From: Pseudomonas cedrina subsp. cedrina
GTDB lineage: Bacteria > Pseudomonadota > Gammaproteobacteria > Pseudomonadales > Pseudomonadaceae
Assembly (NCBI RefSeq): GCF_001983175.1
Contig: NZ_MNPW01000003.1
Coordinates: 62,001 to 126,000, forward strand
Reading direction: 5' to 3'
Length of the DNA stretch: 64,000 bases
Below are positions 53,751 through 63,896 of the stretch, one piece after another. Position 1 is the first letter of the stretch, and every line of letters starts with the position of its first letter. The translations under genes were made by a program, and so were the position numbers. Below the pieces are notes generated by a model. That model saw only the letters and a list, made by a program, of their open reading frames with translations. It did no database searches and had not been told where the DNA came from.

Positions 53751-53778
53751 TGTGGGAGCTGACTTGCCAGCTCCCACA
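53751..53778 (-). terminator. Hairpin ending the nar-moaA operon
   Basis: An 11-bp stem (TGTGGGAGCTG, 53751-53761, with CAGCTCCCACA, 53768-53778) and a 6-base loop. On the minus strand it comes 17 bases after the moaA stop and is followed by ATTTTGATC. It is built from two abutting half copies of the family-B repeat unit and can serve as a terminator. Confidence 0.6.
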
Positions 53779-53795
53779 GTTGACCGAGTTCGGCG

Positions 53796-54782
53796 TCAGC
53801 CACCGCTCATGTTCATGAACCGCACCACCTGCACTTCTCCCGCCCCGGTGAAATCATGGCGCAATGGCTTGCCCTTCAATGCCCCGTGCAAGGCTTCAAC
53901 CAGCGGCCCATCGTCGAATGGATAACGCCTGAGCAACCCCCGAAAATCCACCGCCCGCTCCTGCCCCAGACACAGCAGCAACTGCCCTTCCACGGTCATC
54001 CTGACCCGATTACAACTGCCACAGAAATTATGCGAATTAGGCGAAATAAACCCGATGCGCGTCCCCGGATGCCGCGCCAACCGCACATACCGCGCCGGCC
54101 CGCCGCTGTTCTCGGTGCTGTCCACCAACCCATGTTCCCGCGCAATTACCGCGCGCACCTCATCGCTGGCGCAGAACGTCTCCCCCCGCGAACGCCCCAC
54201 ATCTCCCAGAGGCATTTCCTCGATAAAACTGATGTCGATGCCCTGCTCGATCGCATACCGCACCAACGCCGGCACCTCATCGAAATTGCGCCCTTTCATC
54301 ACCACGCAGTTGAGCTTGATCCGCTCGAACCCCGCGTCCCGCGCCGCCTCGATACCGTCGAGCACCCGGCGCAAGTCACCGTTGCGGGTAATCGTCCGAA
54401 AGCGCGCGGCATCCAGGCTGTCGAGGCTGATGTTCATGCGCTTGACCCCCGCCTCCATCAGCGGCCGGGCCAAGCGCGCCAGCTGCGAGCCATTGCTGGT
54501 CATCACCAGCTCGCGCAAGCCGGGCAATGCGGCGATGTTGCGGCACAGCTCGACAATGCCCGGACGGATCAAGGGTTCGCCGCCGGTCAGGCGGATCTTG
54601 CGCACGCCCTGCCTCACAAACAGCCTGGCCAGGCGTTCCAGCTCTTCCAGGCTCAACACCTGTTGGCGCGGCAGGAAGGTCATGTTTCGCGCCATGCAAT
54701 ACACGCAGCGAAAATCACAGCGATCGGTCACCGACAAGCGCAGGTAATCGATTGAACGGCCGAGCCCATCCACCAGGCTCAT
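53796..54782 (-). CDS. moaA: GTP 3',8-cyclase MoaA
   Basis: A 328-residue radical SAM enzyme for the first step of molybdenum cofactor synthesis. N-terminal SAM cluster CDFRCVYC (CxxxCxxC), C-terminal second cluster [18 protein letters not shown], and the C-terminal Gly-Gly tail (MSGG) needed for activity. It follows the ppiC gene by one base and is the last gene of the nar operon, supplying cofactor for NarG. Confidence 0.95.
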   Translation of the reverse strand: MSLVDGLGRSIDYLRLSVTDRCDFRCVYCMARNMTFLPRQQVLSLEELERLARLFVRQGVRKIRLTGGEPLIRPGIVELCRNIAALPGLRELVMTSNGSQLARLARPLMEAGVKRMNISLDSLDAARFRTITRNGDLRRVLDGIEAARDAGFERIKLNCVVMKGRNFDEVPALVRYAIEQGIDISFIEEMPLGDVGRSRGETFCASDEVRAVIAREHGLVDSTENSGGPARYVRLARHPGTRIGFISPNSHNFCGSCNRVRMTVEGQLLLCLGQERAVDFRGLLRRYPFDDGPLVEALHGALKGKPLRHDFTGAGEVQVVRFMNMSGG

Positions 54783-54783
54783 G

Positions 54784-55689
54784 TCACTGCACCAACGGCG
54801 AGTCGGCGCCCTGCAACGCAAGCCCACGGATGTCCGCCGCGCCGATCAGGGTTTGCAGGTACTGCACCAACGCCTTCTGCCACACGCCTTGCTGCAACTG
54901 GGTGCGGATGGAACCGGCCACGGCTTCATAGGGCAGCGGCTGGCCTTCGATGCGCTGGTCGATGCTGATCACGTGCCAGCCGTAACGGCTCTCCAACGGT
55001 TTGCCGGCCAGGCCCGGCGCCAGGGTGAACAGCTGGCGCTCCAATTCCGGCACGGTCTGGCCCTTGCTGATCTGGCCCAGCGAGCCGCCCTGGGCCTTGG
55101 ACGGGCACGCCGAATACCTGAGGGCCAATTCGGCAAACTGGCCTGGCTGCTCCTCCAGGCTCAGCAGCAAGACTTCTGCCTGGCTGTGCGCCAGATCCCG
55201 CGCCTCGGCGTCGTCCGGCGCGCATTCGAGCAGGATGTGCCGCACCGCCAGCAACGGCGCACTGTGGAAACGCCCACGGTTGTTCTCGAAATAACGCTCA
55301 CAGGTGGCCTCGTCACACTCGGGCACCTTGACCTCGCGCTCCAGCAACAAGCGCGTGGCCGCTTCCTCTTGGTTTTCGCCGGCGGCGATCTCCACCGCCA
55401 GGCCCAGCGCGGCGATGCGCTGCTGCAGCAACTCGCGAATCACCAGGGCGCGAGCGGCCAGGTAAACCGCCGACTCGCGGCTTTCGGCCGGGTGATACTG
55501 CAACTCCAGGGCCATCGCTTCGGGCGTGACCGGCACGCCGTTGACGCTGACGATCGGCCATTCCTGTTCACTGCTGGCGATCAACTCAGGCTCAAGCGGC
55601 ACCGCGACTTCAACCACCGCCTCTTTGGCCGATGAACCGCAACCGCCGCTGCCGCCATTGCCACCACCACATCCGCATCCACTGGTCAT
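54784..55689 (-). CDS. Nar-operon parvulin-type peptidyl-prolyl isomerase
   Basis: A 301-residue protein: a Gly/Cys-rich N-terminus ([20 protein letters not shown], four Cys in the first 20 residues), a helical NifM/SurA-like domain and a C-terminal parvulin domain ([28 protein letters not shown] ... [35 protein letters not shown] ... [13 protein letters not shown]). Such proteins are found in Pseudomonas nar operons and may help fold or insert the nitrate reductase. It ends one base before moaA. Confidence 0.9.
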   Translation of the reverse strand: MTSGCGCGGGNGGSGGCGSSAKEAVVEVAVPLEPELIASSEQEWPIVSVNGVPVTPEAMALELQYHPAESRESAVYLAARALVIRELLQQRIAALGLAVEIAAGENQEEAATRLLLEREVKVPECDEATCERYFENNRGRFHSAPLLAVRHILLECAPDDAEARDLAHSQAEVLLLSLEEQPGQFAELALRYSACPSKAQGGSLGQISKGQTVPELERQLFTLAPGLAGKPLESRYGWHVISIDQRIEGQPLPYEAVAGSIRTQLQQGVWQKALVQYLQTLIGAADIRGLALQGADSPLVQ

Positions 55690-55699
55690 GCTGTTCTCC

Positions 55700-56377
55700 T
55701 CACTTCTGCCGCACGATTTGATAACGACGCCCCAGGTACCAGACCGGCGCGCTGACCATGTGCACCAGGCGGGTGAACGGGAACAGCACGAACAGGGTCA
55801 GGCCCAGCGCCACATGCGCCTTGTAGATCAGCGACACCGGCGCGATCGACGCCGCCGCTTCCACCGGCCGCAACAGCACCACGTTCTGCGCCCAGTCGGC
55901 GAGCATCACCATCACCGAACCGTCCATATGGCCGGTGGAAGCAACAATAGTCAGCAACCCCAGCAACAATTGCGCGAGCAGGACCAGCAGGATCAGAATG
56001 TCCGACGGGCTTGAGGTCGCCCGCACGCGCGGGTCGCTCAGACGACGCTTGACCAGCATCAGCAAGCCCACCAGGCACAGCAGGCCGAAGAAGCCGCCGG
56101 AGACCATCGCCAGCAACTGTTTGTTTTCAGTACTGATCACATGGTGGTAGATCGACGCCGGGGTGAGCAGGCCGACAAAATGCCCGGCCAGCACGAACAG
56201 CACGCCGACATGAAACAAGTTGCTCGCCACGCGCATGCCGCGGTTATTGAGCATCTGGCTGGAACCGGCCTTCCAGGTGTATTGCGACAGGTCGAACCGC
56301 GCCCAACTGCCCAACAGGCAGATCGCCAAAGCAACATAGGGATAGACCCCGAATACCAGCAAATTCCACTTAGACAT
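55700..56377 (-). CDS. narI: Respiratory nitrate reductase gamma subunit NarI
   Basis: A 225-residue cytochrome b membrane anchor with five hydrophobic segments, starting MSKWNLLVFGVYPYVALAICLLGSWARFD. Histidines in LFHVGVLFVLAGHFVGLLTP and in KAHVALGLTLFVLFPFTRLVHMVSAP are candidate haem b ligands. It takes electrons from quinol and passes them to NarH. The start overlaps narJ by 8 bp; longer upstream frame rejected. Confidence 0.95.
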   Translation of the reverse strand: MSKWNLLVFGVYPYVALAICLLGSWARFDLSQYTWKAGSSQMLNNRGMRVASNLFHVGVLFVLAGHFVGLLTPASIYHHVISTENKQLLAMVSGGFFGLLCLVGLLMLVKRRLSDPRVRATSSPSDILILLVLLAQLLLGLLTIVASTGHMDGSVMVMLADWAQNVVLLRPVEAAASIAPVSLIYKAHVALGLTLFVLFPFTRLVHMVSAPVWYLGRRYQIVRQK

Positions 56378-57125
56378 TACCCACCTCCCCGGCCGGCACG
56401 CTGGCCTGCCCTTCTCGCTGAAAATCCACCCAATGCAACGGCACCGCGCTTTCTTCGCGGGCCTTGCCCGGCGCGCTCGGTAACGAACTGCAACGGTCCT
56501 GCTGCTCGGCCTGCATAAAGTCCACCGCCTCTTCTTCCCAGATCTTGTCCAGGGCTTCGAGGGAGTCGTCGCGCGGCTCGGCGGCGACCTGGGCACGCAG
56601 CTCAGCCACCGCCTGGTGCGGCTCGGCGCCGGCGATCTGCAGCAGCGCACGGAAGCAGCTGGCATAACCGCTCTCACGCTCGTCCAGCCGTGCCGCGAGC
56701 AACGCCAGCAAGTGCGCCACATCCGCCAGGCCCTCGCGGGCTTCGATGTCTTCGCGGGTGGACAAAAACTCCAGGTACAGCGGGATATAGTCCGGCAGCT
56801 CCTTGACGCCGATGGCAAACCCGGCGGCTTCGTACTGCGCCATCATGTCGACCATTGCCTGGCCCCGGTCACGGGACTCGCCGTGCACATGCTCGAACAA
56901 CAACAGCGACAGCGAACGCCCGCGGCCGAACAACGCGCCGTAGTGTTCCTGGCCGTCCATCAAGTCATTGGCGCAGATCAGCTCCAGCAACTCGAACAAC
57001 GCACCGCGCTGCTTGGGGCTGATTTCCCGAGATTCGAGAATCGCCTGTTCCAGCTCGTCGCGGCCGTTCACCAGGGTTTCAGTGGGGTAGTCCAGCAACA
57101 GTGAGATCACTTTAAGAATGCGCAT
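56370..57125 (-). CDS. narJ: Nitrate reductase assembly chaperone NarJ
   Basis: A 251-residue cytoplasmic chaperone of the TorD/NarJ family: LKVISLLLDYPTETLVNGRDELEQAI at the start, and DYIPLYLEFLSTRE...GLADVAHLLALLAARLDERESGYASCF in the middle. It helps insert the molybdenum cofactor into NarG before membrane attachment. It lies three bases after narH and overlaps narI. Confidence 0.95.
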   Translation of the reverse strand: MRILKVISLLLDYPTETLVNGRDELEQAILESREISPKQRGALFELLELICANDLMDGQEHYGALFGRGRSLSLLLFEHVHGESRDRGQAMVDMMAQYEAAGFAIGVKELPDYIPLYLEFLSTREDIEAREGLADVAHLLALLAARLDERESGYASCFRALLQIAGAEPHQAVAELRAQVAAEPRDDSLEALDKIWEEEAVDFMQAEQQDRCSSLPSAPGKAREESAVPLHWVDFQREGQASVPAGEVGNV

Positions 57126-57128
57126 GGC

Positions 57129-58667
57129 TCAGTCCTCCCATATCTGTACGGTTTTGAGCACGTCGCGGCGGTTGGCCTTCTTGGCGCCGAACATGTTGGT
57201 GTCGGAACTGCCGCTGCAGCCGCTGCCAAAGCTGAAACCACAGCCGGAACGCTCGGCAAACGCGTCGCTCATGGCGTCTTCACGGTGGGCACTGGGCACC
57301 ACAAAACGGTCTTCGTAGTTGGCGATGGCCAGGTAGCGGTACATTTCTTCCACCTGGCTCACGCTCAGGCCGACGTCTTCGAGTACTTGCAGGTCTTCGA
57401 CGCCGTCCACTTGCTGGGAACGCTTGAACGCACGCATCGCCAGCAAACGTTTGAGCGCACGCTTGACCGGTTTTTCATCACCGGCGGTGAGCATGTTCGC
57501 CAGGTAACGCAGCGGAATGCGCAAGCTGTCGACATCCGGGATCACCCCGTTCATGCCCACGGTACCGGCGGCTGCCGCGTTCTGGATCGGCGAGAGTGGC
57601 GGCACGTACCAGACCATCGGCAAAGTGCGGTATTCCGGGTGCAGCGGCAGTGCGAGTTTCCAGTCCACGGCCATCTTGTAGACCGGCGAGCGCTGGGCCG
57701 AATCGATCACCGACTGCGGCACGCCATCGGCCAGGGCCTGGCGGATCACCGCCGGGTCATTGGGGTCGAGGAAGATCTCCAGCTGTTTCTCGTACAGGTC
57801 ATGCTCGTTGGCGGTGCTGGCCACTTCGCTGATGCGGTCGGCGTCGTACAGCAGCACACCGAGATAACGAATCCGGCCAACGCAGGTTTCGGCGCACACG
57901 GTGGGCATGCCGGCTTCGATACGCGGGTAGCAGAAGATGCACTTCTCGGACTTGCCGCTCTTCCAGTTGAAGTAGATTTTCTTGTACGGGCAACCGCTGA
58001 TGCACATGCGCCAGCCCCGGCATTTTTCCTGGTCGATCAGCACGATGCCGTCTTCTTCACGCTTGTAGATCGCGCCACTGGGGCACGATGCCGCGCACGC
58101 CGGGTTAAGGCAGTGCTCACACAGGCGCGGCAGGTACATCATGAAGGTGTTTTCGTACTCACCGTAGATGTCGGCCTGGATCTGGTCGAAGTTCTTGTCC
58201 TTGCGGCGCTTGGCAAATTCGGTGCCGAGGATCTCTTCCCAGTTGGGGCCCCACTCGATCTTCTGCATGCGCTTGCCCGACACCAGCGAACGCGGGCGCG
58301 CAGTGGGTTGGTGCTCGCCCAGGGGCGCGGTGTGCAGGTGCTGGTAGTCGAAGTCGAACGGCTCGTAATAGTCGTCCAGGCTCGGCAGGTCGGGGTTGGC
58401 GAAGATGTTCGCCAGCACGCGGAACTTGCCGCCGATACGCGGGTTGATGCTGCCGTTGGCGTTACGCACCCAGCCGCCCTTCCACTTGTCCTGGTTTTCC
58501 CATTCCTTGGGGTAGCCGATGCCGGGCTTGGACTCGACGTTATTGAACCATGCGTATTCCATGCCTTCGCGGCTGGTCCAGACGTTCTTGCAGGTGATCG
58601 AGCAGGTGTGGCAGCCGATGCATTTGTCCAGGTTCAGCACCATGCCGATCTGTGAGCGAATCTTCAT
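57129..58667 (-). CDS. narH: Respiratory nitrate reductase beta subunit NarH
   Basis: A 512-residue iron-sulfur protein that carries electrons between NarI and NarG. Four cysteine groups are visible: CIGCHTCSITCKNVW, CEHCLNPACAASCPSGAIY, CRGWRMCISGCPYKK (the Trp-containing group of the [3Fe-4S] cluster) and CIFCYPRIEAGMPTVCAETCVGRIRYLG. The start at 58667 follows GAGGAG. One base separates it from narG. Confidence 0.97.
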   Translation of the reverse strand: MKIRSQIGMVLNLDKCIGCHTCSITCKNVWTSREGMEYAWFNNVESKPGIGYPKEWENQDKWKGGWVRNANGSINPRIGGKFRVLANIFANPDLPSLDDYYEPFDFDYQHLHTAPLGEHQPTARPRSLVSGKRMQKIEWGPNWEEILGTEFAKRRKDKNFDQIQADIYGEYENTFMMYLPRLCEHCLNPACAASCPSGAIYKREEDGIVLIDQEKCRGWRMCISGCPYKKIYFNWKSGKSEKCIFCYPRIEAGMPTVCAETCVGRIRYLGVLLYDADRISEVASTANEHDLYEKQLEIFLDPNDPAVIRQALADGVPQSVIDSAQRSPVYKMAVDWKLALPLHPEYRTLPMVWYVPPLSPIQNAAAAGTVGMNGVIPDVDSLRIPLRYLANMLTAGDEKPVKRALKRLLAMRAFKRSQQVDGVEDLQVLEDVGLSVSQVEEMYRYLAIANYEDRFVVPSAHREDAMSDAFAERSGCGFSFGSGCSGSSDTNMFGAKKANRRDVLKTVQIWED

Positions 58668-58668
58668 C

Positions 58669-61600
58669 TCAGTTCTCCTCGATATCGGTCGGCAATGGGC
58701 GCGGCAGGTCATCGCCGCTGGAGCCATCGAGCCAGTCGACCTTGGCCATCTTGCGCACCACGACGAATTCATCGCGGTTGCAACCGACCGTGCCGTAGTA
58801 GTTGAAGCCGTAGGCCTGCTGGGCATAGCCGCCGATCATGTGGGTGGGCTTGAGCACCACGCGGGTCACCGAGTTGTGGTGGCCGCCACGGGTCTTGGTG
58901 GTTTCCGAACCCGGCACGTTCACGATGCGTTCCTGGGCGTGGTACATCATCACCATGCCTTCCTTGACACGCTGGCTGACCACCGCGCGGGCGGTGAGCG
59001 CGCCGTTGACGTTGAAGCACTCGATCCAGTCGTTGTCCTCGATGCCCGCACGCTTGGCGTCGATTTCCGAGAGCCACACAATCGGGCCGCCACGGCTCAG
59101 GGTGAGCATCAGCAGGTTGTCGCTGTAGGTGCTGTGGATGCCCCATTTCTGGTGCGGGGTGATCCAGTTCAGCACGATCTCGGTCTCGCCGTTGCTGCGC
59201 TTGCCCTTCACGCCTTCGATGGTGCGGGTGTTGACCGGTGGCCGGTAGCTCATCAATTGCTCGCCGAACGCCTGCATCCACGGGTGGTCCTGGTAGAACT
59301 GCTGGCGGCCGGTGATGGTGCGCCATGGGATGTTTTCATGGACGTTGGTGTAGCCGGCGTTGTAGCTCACGTGTTCATCCTCAAGGCCCGACCAGGTGGG
59401 GCTGGAGATGATCTTGCGCGGCTGTGCCTGGATGTCGCGAAAGCGAATGGCTTCGTGCGCCTTGGAGATCGCCAGGTGGCTGTGGTCGATGCCGGTGAAT
59501 TGCGACAACGCGGCCCAGGCTTTCAAGGCGACCTTGCCGTTGGTCTCCGGGGCCAGGGACAGGATCACTTCGGCAGCGTCGATGGCGCTGTCGATCTTCG
59601 GCCGACCGTGGCTGATGCCGGCGTCGCCTTCGTGATGGTTCAGCTCACCGAGGAACTCGACTTCTTCATCGGTGTTCCAGTTGATGCCCTTGCCGCCGTT
59701 GCCGAGTTTTTCCAGCATCGGGCCCAGCGAGGTGAATTTCTTGTAGATGTTCGGGTAGTCGCGCTCCACCACCGCCATGTTCGGCGCGTTCTTGCCCGGT
59801 ACCGGCGCCACGCCGGCGCTTTTCCAGTCGGTGCCGCCGAACGGCTGGGCCAGCTCGCCGACGCTGTCGTGCATCAGCGGGACCGTGACCAGGTCTTGCT
59901 CAACGCCCAGGTGGCCGACCGACATGGCCGAGAACGCCTTGGCGATGCCCTTGTAGATTTCCCAGTCCGAGCGCGACTCCCACGCCGGGTCGATGGCCGC
60001 CGACAACGGGTGGATGAACGGGTGCATGTCCGAGGTGTTCATGTCGTCTTTTTCGTACCAGGTGGCGGTCGGCAAGACGATGTCGGAATACACGCAGGTG
60101 GACGACATGCGAAAGTCCAGGGTGGTCACCAGGTCGAGCTTGCCGATGGCGCCATCGTCGACCCACTCGGCTTCGGTGGGCTTGCTCTCGCCGCCAAAGC
60201 CGATGTCTTCGTTCATCACGCCGTTCTTGGTGCCTAGCAGGTACTTGAGCATGTACTCATGGCCCTTGCCCGACGAGCCGAGCAGGTTGGAACGCCAGAT
60301 GAACATGTTGCGCGGGAAGTTCACCGGGCTGTCCGGTTGTTCGCAAGCGAAGCGCAAGGTGCCGTCCTGCCAGGACTTGACCACGTAGTCTTTCGGGTCC
60401 ATGCCCGACGCCGCCGCATCACGGCAGATATGCAGCGGGTTGGTGTTGAGTTGCGGCGCGCTGGGCAGCCAGCCGGCGCGTTCGGCGCGGATGTTGTAGT
60501 CCAGGGCGTGGGTGGGGAACTGCGACTTGTCGGCCAGCGGCGAGAGCACGTCGTGCATGTTCATCTTCTCGTGGCGCCACTGTGAGCTGTGGCCGTAGAA
60601 GAAGCTGGTGCCGTTCATCTGGCGTGGCGGGCGGTTCCAGTCCAGGCCGAAGGCCAGGGGCAGCCAGCCGCATTGCGGGCGCAGTTTTTCCTGGCCGACG
60701 TAGTGGGCCCAGCCGCCGCCGGTCTGGCCGACGCAACCGCAGAGCATGAGCATATTGATCAGCCCGCGGTAGTTCATGTCCATGTGGTACCAGTGGTTCA
60801 TCGCCGCGCCGACGATGATCATCGAACGGCCACGGGTCTTGTCGGCGTTGTCGGCGAACTCACGGGCGATCTGGATGGCTTTCTCGCGGCTGACGCCGGT
60901 GATCGCCTCCTGCCACGCCGGGGTGCCGGGCACGCTGGCGTCGTCGTAGTCCTTGGCTACGTTATTGCCGCCCAGGCCACGGTCGATGGCCAAGTTGGCG
61001 GCGGACAAGTCGAACACCGTCGCGACCTTGGCCACGCTGCCGTCCGCCAGGGTCACGTTGTGCACCGGCACGCGACGGAACTGCACCGCCTCGCCGGCCA
61101 CGTGCTGGAAGTGCTCGTGGGCTTCGCCGGCAAAATACGGGAAGGCCACTTCGGCGACGTCGTCACCGATCAGGCTGAGTTTCAAGTCGATGGCGCGACC
61201 TTCACCGCCCTCTTTGGCGAGGATGTTCCACTTGCCCTTCTCGCCCCAGCGGTAGCCGATGGAGCCTTGCGGAGAGACCAGCTCGCCGCTTTCATCGAGG
61301 GCGATGGTTTTCCATTCCGGGTTGTTGTCCTGGCCGAGGTTGCCGGTAAGGTCCGAGGCGCGCAGGAAGCGGTCCGGCTGGAAGCCTGCACCTGGCGCGA
61401 AACCGGTCATCGGCTTGAGCATCACCAGCACCGGCAAATCGGTAAAGCGCTTGGCGTAGTCGGTGAAATACGCGCTCGGTTTATCCAGGTGAAATTCCTT
61501 GAAGATCACGTGGTTGAACGCCTGGGCCAGCGCGGCGTCGGTGCCCTGCTTGGGGTTGAGCCACAGGTCGGTGAGTTTGGCCACTTCCGAGTAGTCCGGG

Positions 61601-62442
61601 GTGATGGCCACGGTCTTGGTGCCCTTGTAGCGCACCTCGGTGAAGAAGTGCGCATCCGGAGTACGGGTCTGCGGGACGTTGGAACCCCAGGCAATGATGT
61701 AGTTGGAGTTGTACCAGTCGGCCGATTCCGGCACGTCGGTCTGCTCGCCCCACACCATCGGCGAGGCCGGTGGCAGGTCGCAGTACCAGTCGTAGAAACT
61801 CAGGCACACGCCGCCGATCAGCGACAGGTAACGCGAGCCCGCCGCGTAGCTGACCATGGACATGGCCGGGATCGGCGAGAAGCCGACGATGCGGTCCGGG
61901 CCGTACTGCTTGATGGTGTAGACGTTGGAGGCGGCGATGATCTCGTTCACCTCCTCCCAATTGGAGCGGATGAAACCGCCCATGCCGCGCTTGCTCTTAT
62001 AGGAGTCGGCCTTGACCTTGTCCTCGACAATGCTCGCCCAGGCTTCCACAGGCGCCATCGTCAGGCGCGCTTCACGCCAGAGTTTGAGCAGCGGCTTGCG
62101 GATCTTCGGGTACTTGAGCCGGTTGGCGCTGTAGATGTACCAGCTGTAGCTGGCGCCGCGCGGGCAGCCACGGGGTTCGTGGTTGGGCAGGTCATTGCGG
62201 GTGCGCGGGTAGTCGGTCTGCTGGGTTTCCCAGGTGATCAGGCCGTTCTTCACGTAGATCTTCCAGGAGCAGGAACCGGTGCAGTTCACCCCGTGGGTGG
62301 AGCGCACGATCTTGTCGTACTGCCAGCGCGAACGGTAGACATTTTCCCAGTCGCGGGACTCTTTACGGGTCTCGCCGTGGCCTTCGGAGAACTCGTTTTG
62401 CTTGCGGTTGAAGAACCGCAGTTGATCCAGTAAGTGACTCAT
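58669..62442 (-). CDS. narG: Respiratory nitrate reductase alpha subunit NarG
   Basis: A 1257-residue molybdoenzyme that reduces nitrate to nitrite on the cytoplasmic side. The FS0 cluster ligands are His in THGVNC and Cys in NCTGSCSWK with the third Cys in GCPRGASY; the molybdenum ligand aspartate is in GEQTDVPESADWYNS. The size and order match E. coli NarG. The gene begins the narGHJI block after narK2. Confidence 0.97.
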   Translation of the reverse strand: MSHLLDQLRFFNRKQNEFSEGHGETRKESRDWENVYRSRWQYDKIVRSTHGVNCTGSCSWKIYVKNGLITWETQQTDYPRTRNDLPNHEPRGCPRGASYSWYIYSANRLKYPKIRKPLLKLWREARLTMAPVEAWASIVEDKVKADSYKSKRGMGGFIRSNWEEVNEIIAASNVYTIKQYGPDRIVGFSPIPAMSMVSYAAGSRYLSLIGGVCLSFYDWYCDLPPASPMVWGEQTDVPESADWYNSNYIIAWGSNVPQTRTPDAHFFTEVRYKGTKTVAITPDYSEVAKLTDLWLNPKQGTDAALAQAFNHVIFKEFHLDKPSAYFTDYAKRFTDLPVLVMLKPMTGFAPGAGFQPDRFLRASDLTGNLGQDNNPEWKTIALDESGELVSPQGSIGYRWGEKGKWNILAKEGGEGRAIDLKLSLIGDDVAEVAFPYFAGEAHEHFQHVAGEAVQFRRVPVHNVTLADGSVAKVATVFDLSAANLAIDRGLGGNNVAKDYDDASVPGTPAWQEAITGVSREKAIQIAREFADNADKTRGRSMIIVGAAMNHWYHMDMNYRGLINMLMLCGCVGQTGGGWAHYVGQEKLRPQCGWLPLAFGLDWNRPPRQMNGTSFFYGHSSQWRHEKMNMHDVLSPLADKSQFPTHALDYNIRAERAGWLPSAPQLNTNPLHICRDAAASGMDPKDYVVKSWQDGTLRFACEQPDSPVNFPRNMFIWRSNLLGSSGKGHEYMLKYLLGTKNGVMNEDIGFGGESKPTEAEWVDDGAIGKLDLVTTLDFRMSSTCVYSDIVLPTATWYEKDDMNTSDMHPFIHPLSAAIDPAWESRSDWEIYKGIAKAFSAMSVGHLGVEQDLVTVPLMHDSVGELAQPFGGTDWKSAGVAPVPGKNAPNMAVVERDYPNIYKKFTSLGPMLEKLGNGGKGINWNTDEEVEFLGELNHHEGDAGISHGRPKIDSAIDAAEVILSLAPETNGKVALKAWAALSQFTGIDHSHLAISKAHEAIRFRDIQAQPRKIISSPTWSGLEDEHVSYNAGYTNVHENIPWRTITGRQQFYQDHPWMQAFGEQLMSYRPPVNTRTIEGVKGKRSNGETEIVLNWITPHQKWGIHSTYSDNLLMLTLSRGGPIVWLSEIDAKRAGIEDNDWIECFNVNGALTARAVVSQRVKEGMVMMYHAQERIVNVPGSETTKTRGGHHNSVTRVVLKPTHMIGGYAQQAYGFNYYGTVGCNRDEFVVVRKMAKVDWLDGSSGDDLPRPLPTDIEEN

Positions 62443-62496
62443 GGTGCTTTCCTCATCAGGCGTGCGGGGTGCGTTGCCCCGCGAATTCGGGTCGGA

Positions 62497-63894
62497 CTAG
62501 CAGGGTGTGGCGCAGCCTTTGCGGGCGTACCACCACCAGGTCACGACGATGCAGCTCAGGTAGAAACCGACAAACAGGTAGAACGCCATGGCCGGGCTGC
62601 CGGTGGCGGCCATGGACGTGCCGAAGGACTTGGGAATGAAGAACGCGCCGAACGCGCCCATGGCCGAACTGAACCCCAGCACGGCGGCGGATTCCTTGCC
62701 GGCGTCTTTGAGGGCTTGTTCGCGCACGGCCGCGGGTTTGCCGGCGCTGGCTTTTTCATGAAGAGTGCGGAAGATCACCGGGATCATGCGGAAGGTGGAA
62801 CCGTTGCCCACGCCCGTGGTGATGAACAACAGCATGAACATGCCGAGGAAGCCGTAGAAGCTGCCGCCCTGGCCGTTCTGCGGCAGAAAGTGCAGCACGC
62901 CGAACACCATCACGATCATCAATACGAAGTTCCACAGGGTCACCCGCGCGCCGCCCAGCTTGTCCGCCAGCCAGCCGCCCAACGGGCGTACCAGCGCACC
63001 GACCAGCGGGCCGAGGAAGGCGAACTTCAGCGCCACAACCTCCGGGAACGAAGTCTTGATCAGCAGCGGGAATGCCGCCGAAAAGCCGATGAACGAACCA
63101 AAGGTCGCCAGGTACAGCCAGCACATCAGCCAGTTGTGCTTGCGCTTGAAAATCACCGCCTGCTCGCTGAACGACGCACGCGCGCTGGACAGGTCATTCA
63201 TGCCGAACCAGGCCGCCACGGTGACGGCGAGAATGAACGGCACCCAGATAAACCCGGCGTTCTGCAGCCAGAGTTGACTGCCATCCGGCAAGGTTTGCGG
63301 TTGACCGCCCACCAGGCCGAACACGCCGAAGGTGATCACCAGCGGCACGCAGAACTGCATCACCGACACGCCCAGGTTGCCCAGGCCGGCATTCAAGCCA
63401 AGGGCGGTGCCCTGCTGGGCCTTGGGGTAGAAAAAACTGATGTTGGACATGCTCGAGGCAAAGTTGCCGCCGCCGAAACCGCAGAGCAAGGCGATCAGCA
63501 CAAACACGCTGTAGGGCGTGCCCGGATCCTGCACCGCGAAGCCCATCCACAGCGCCGGCAGCAGAAGCGACGCGGTGCTCAAGGCGGTCCAGCGGCGCCC
63601 GCCGAAGATCGGCACCATGAACGAATAGAACACGCGCAAGGTGGCGCCGGACAAACCCGGCAACGCGGCCAACCAGAACAACTGGTCGGTGGTAAAGCTG
63701 AAGCCGATGGCGTTGAGGCGCACGATCACCGTGCTCCACACCATCCACACGGCAAAGGCCAGCAACAGCGCGGGGATCGAGATCCACAGGTTGCGGGTGG
63801 CGGTCTTCTTGCCGCTGGCGCCCCAGAACGCCGGGTCTTCGGGGCGCCAGTCATGGATCACCGGGCCCGAAGCGGGCTTTTGCGCGATGGACAT
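62497..63894 (-). CDS. narK2: Nitrate/nitrite transporter NarK2
   Basis: A 465-residue MFS transporter with 12 hydrophobic segments, including the nitrate-porter signature GFGGGNFASSMSNISFFYPKAQQGTALGLNAGLGNLGVS and FAFLGPLVGALVRPLGGWLADKLGGARVT. It moves nitrate in and nitrite out. I start at the ATG at 63894, seven bases after AAGGAG; the ATG at 63900 overlaps the upstream stop as ATGA and is possible. It lies 54 bp before narG. Confidence 0.93.
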   Translation of the reverse strand: MSIAQKPASGPVIHDWRPEDPAFWGASGKKTATRNLWISIPALLLAFAVWMVWSTVIVRLNAIGFSFTTDQLFWLAALPGLSGATLRVFYSFMVPIFGGRRWTALSTASLLLPALWMGFAVQDPGTPYSVFVLIALLCGFGGGNFASSMSNISFFYPKAQQGTALGLNAGLGNLGVSVMQFCVPLVITFGVFGLVGGQPQTLPDGSQLWLQNAGFIWVPFILAVTVAAWFGMNDLSSARASFSEQAVIFKRKHNWLMCWLYLATFGSFIGFSAAFPLLIKTSFPEVVALKFAFLGPLVGALVRPLGGWLADKLGGARVTLWNFVLMIVMVFGVLHFLPQNGQGGSFYGFLGMFMLLFITTGVGNGSTFRMIPVIFRTLHEKASAGKPAAVREQALKDAGKESAAVLGFSSAMGAFGAFFIPKSFGTSMAATGSPAMAFYLFVGFYLSCIVVTWWWYARKGCATPC

Positions 63895-63896
63895 GA

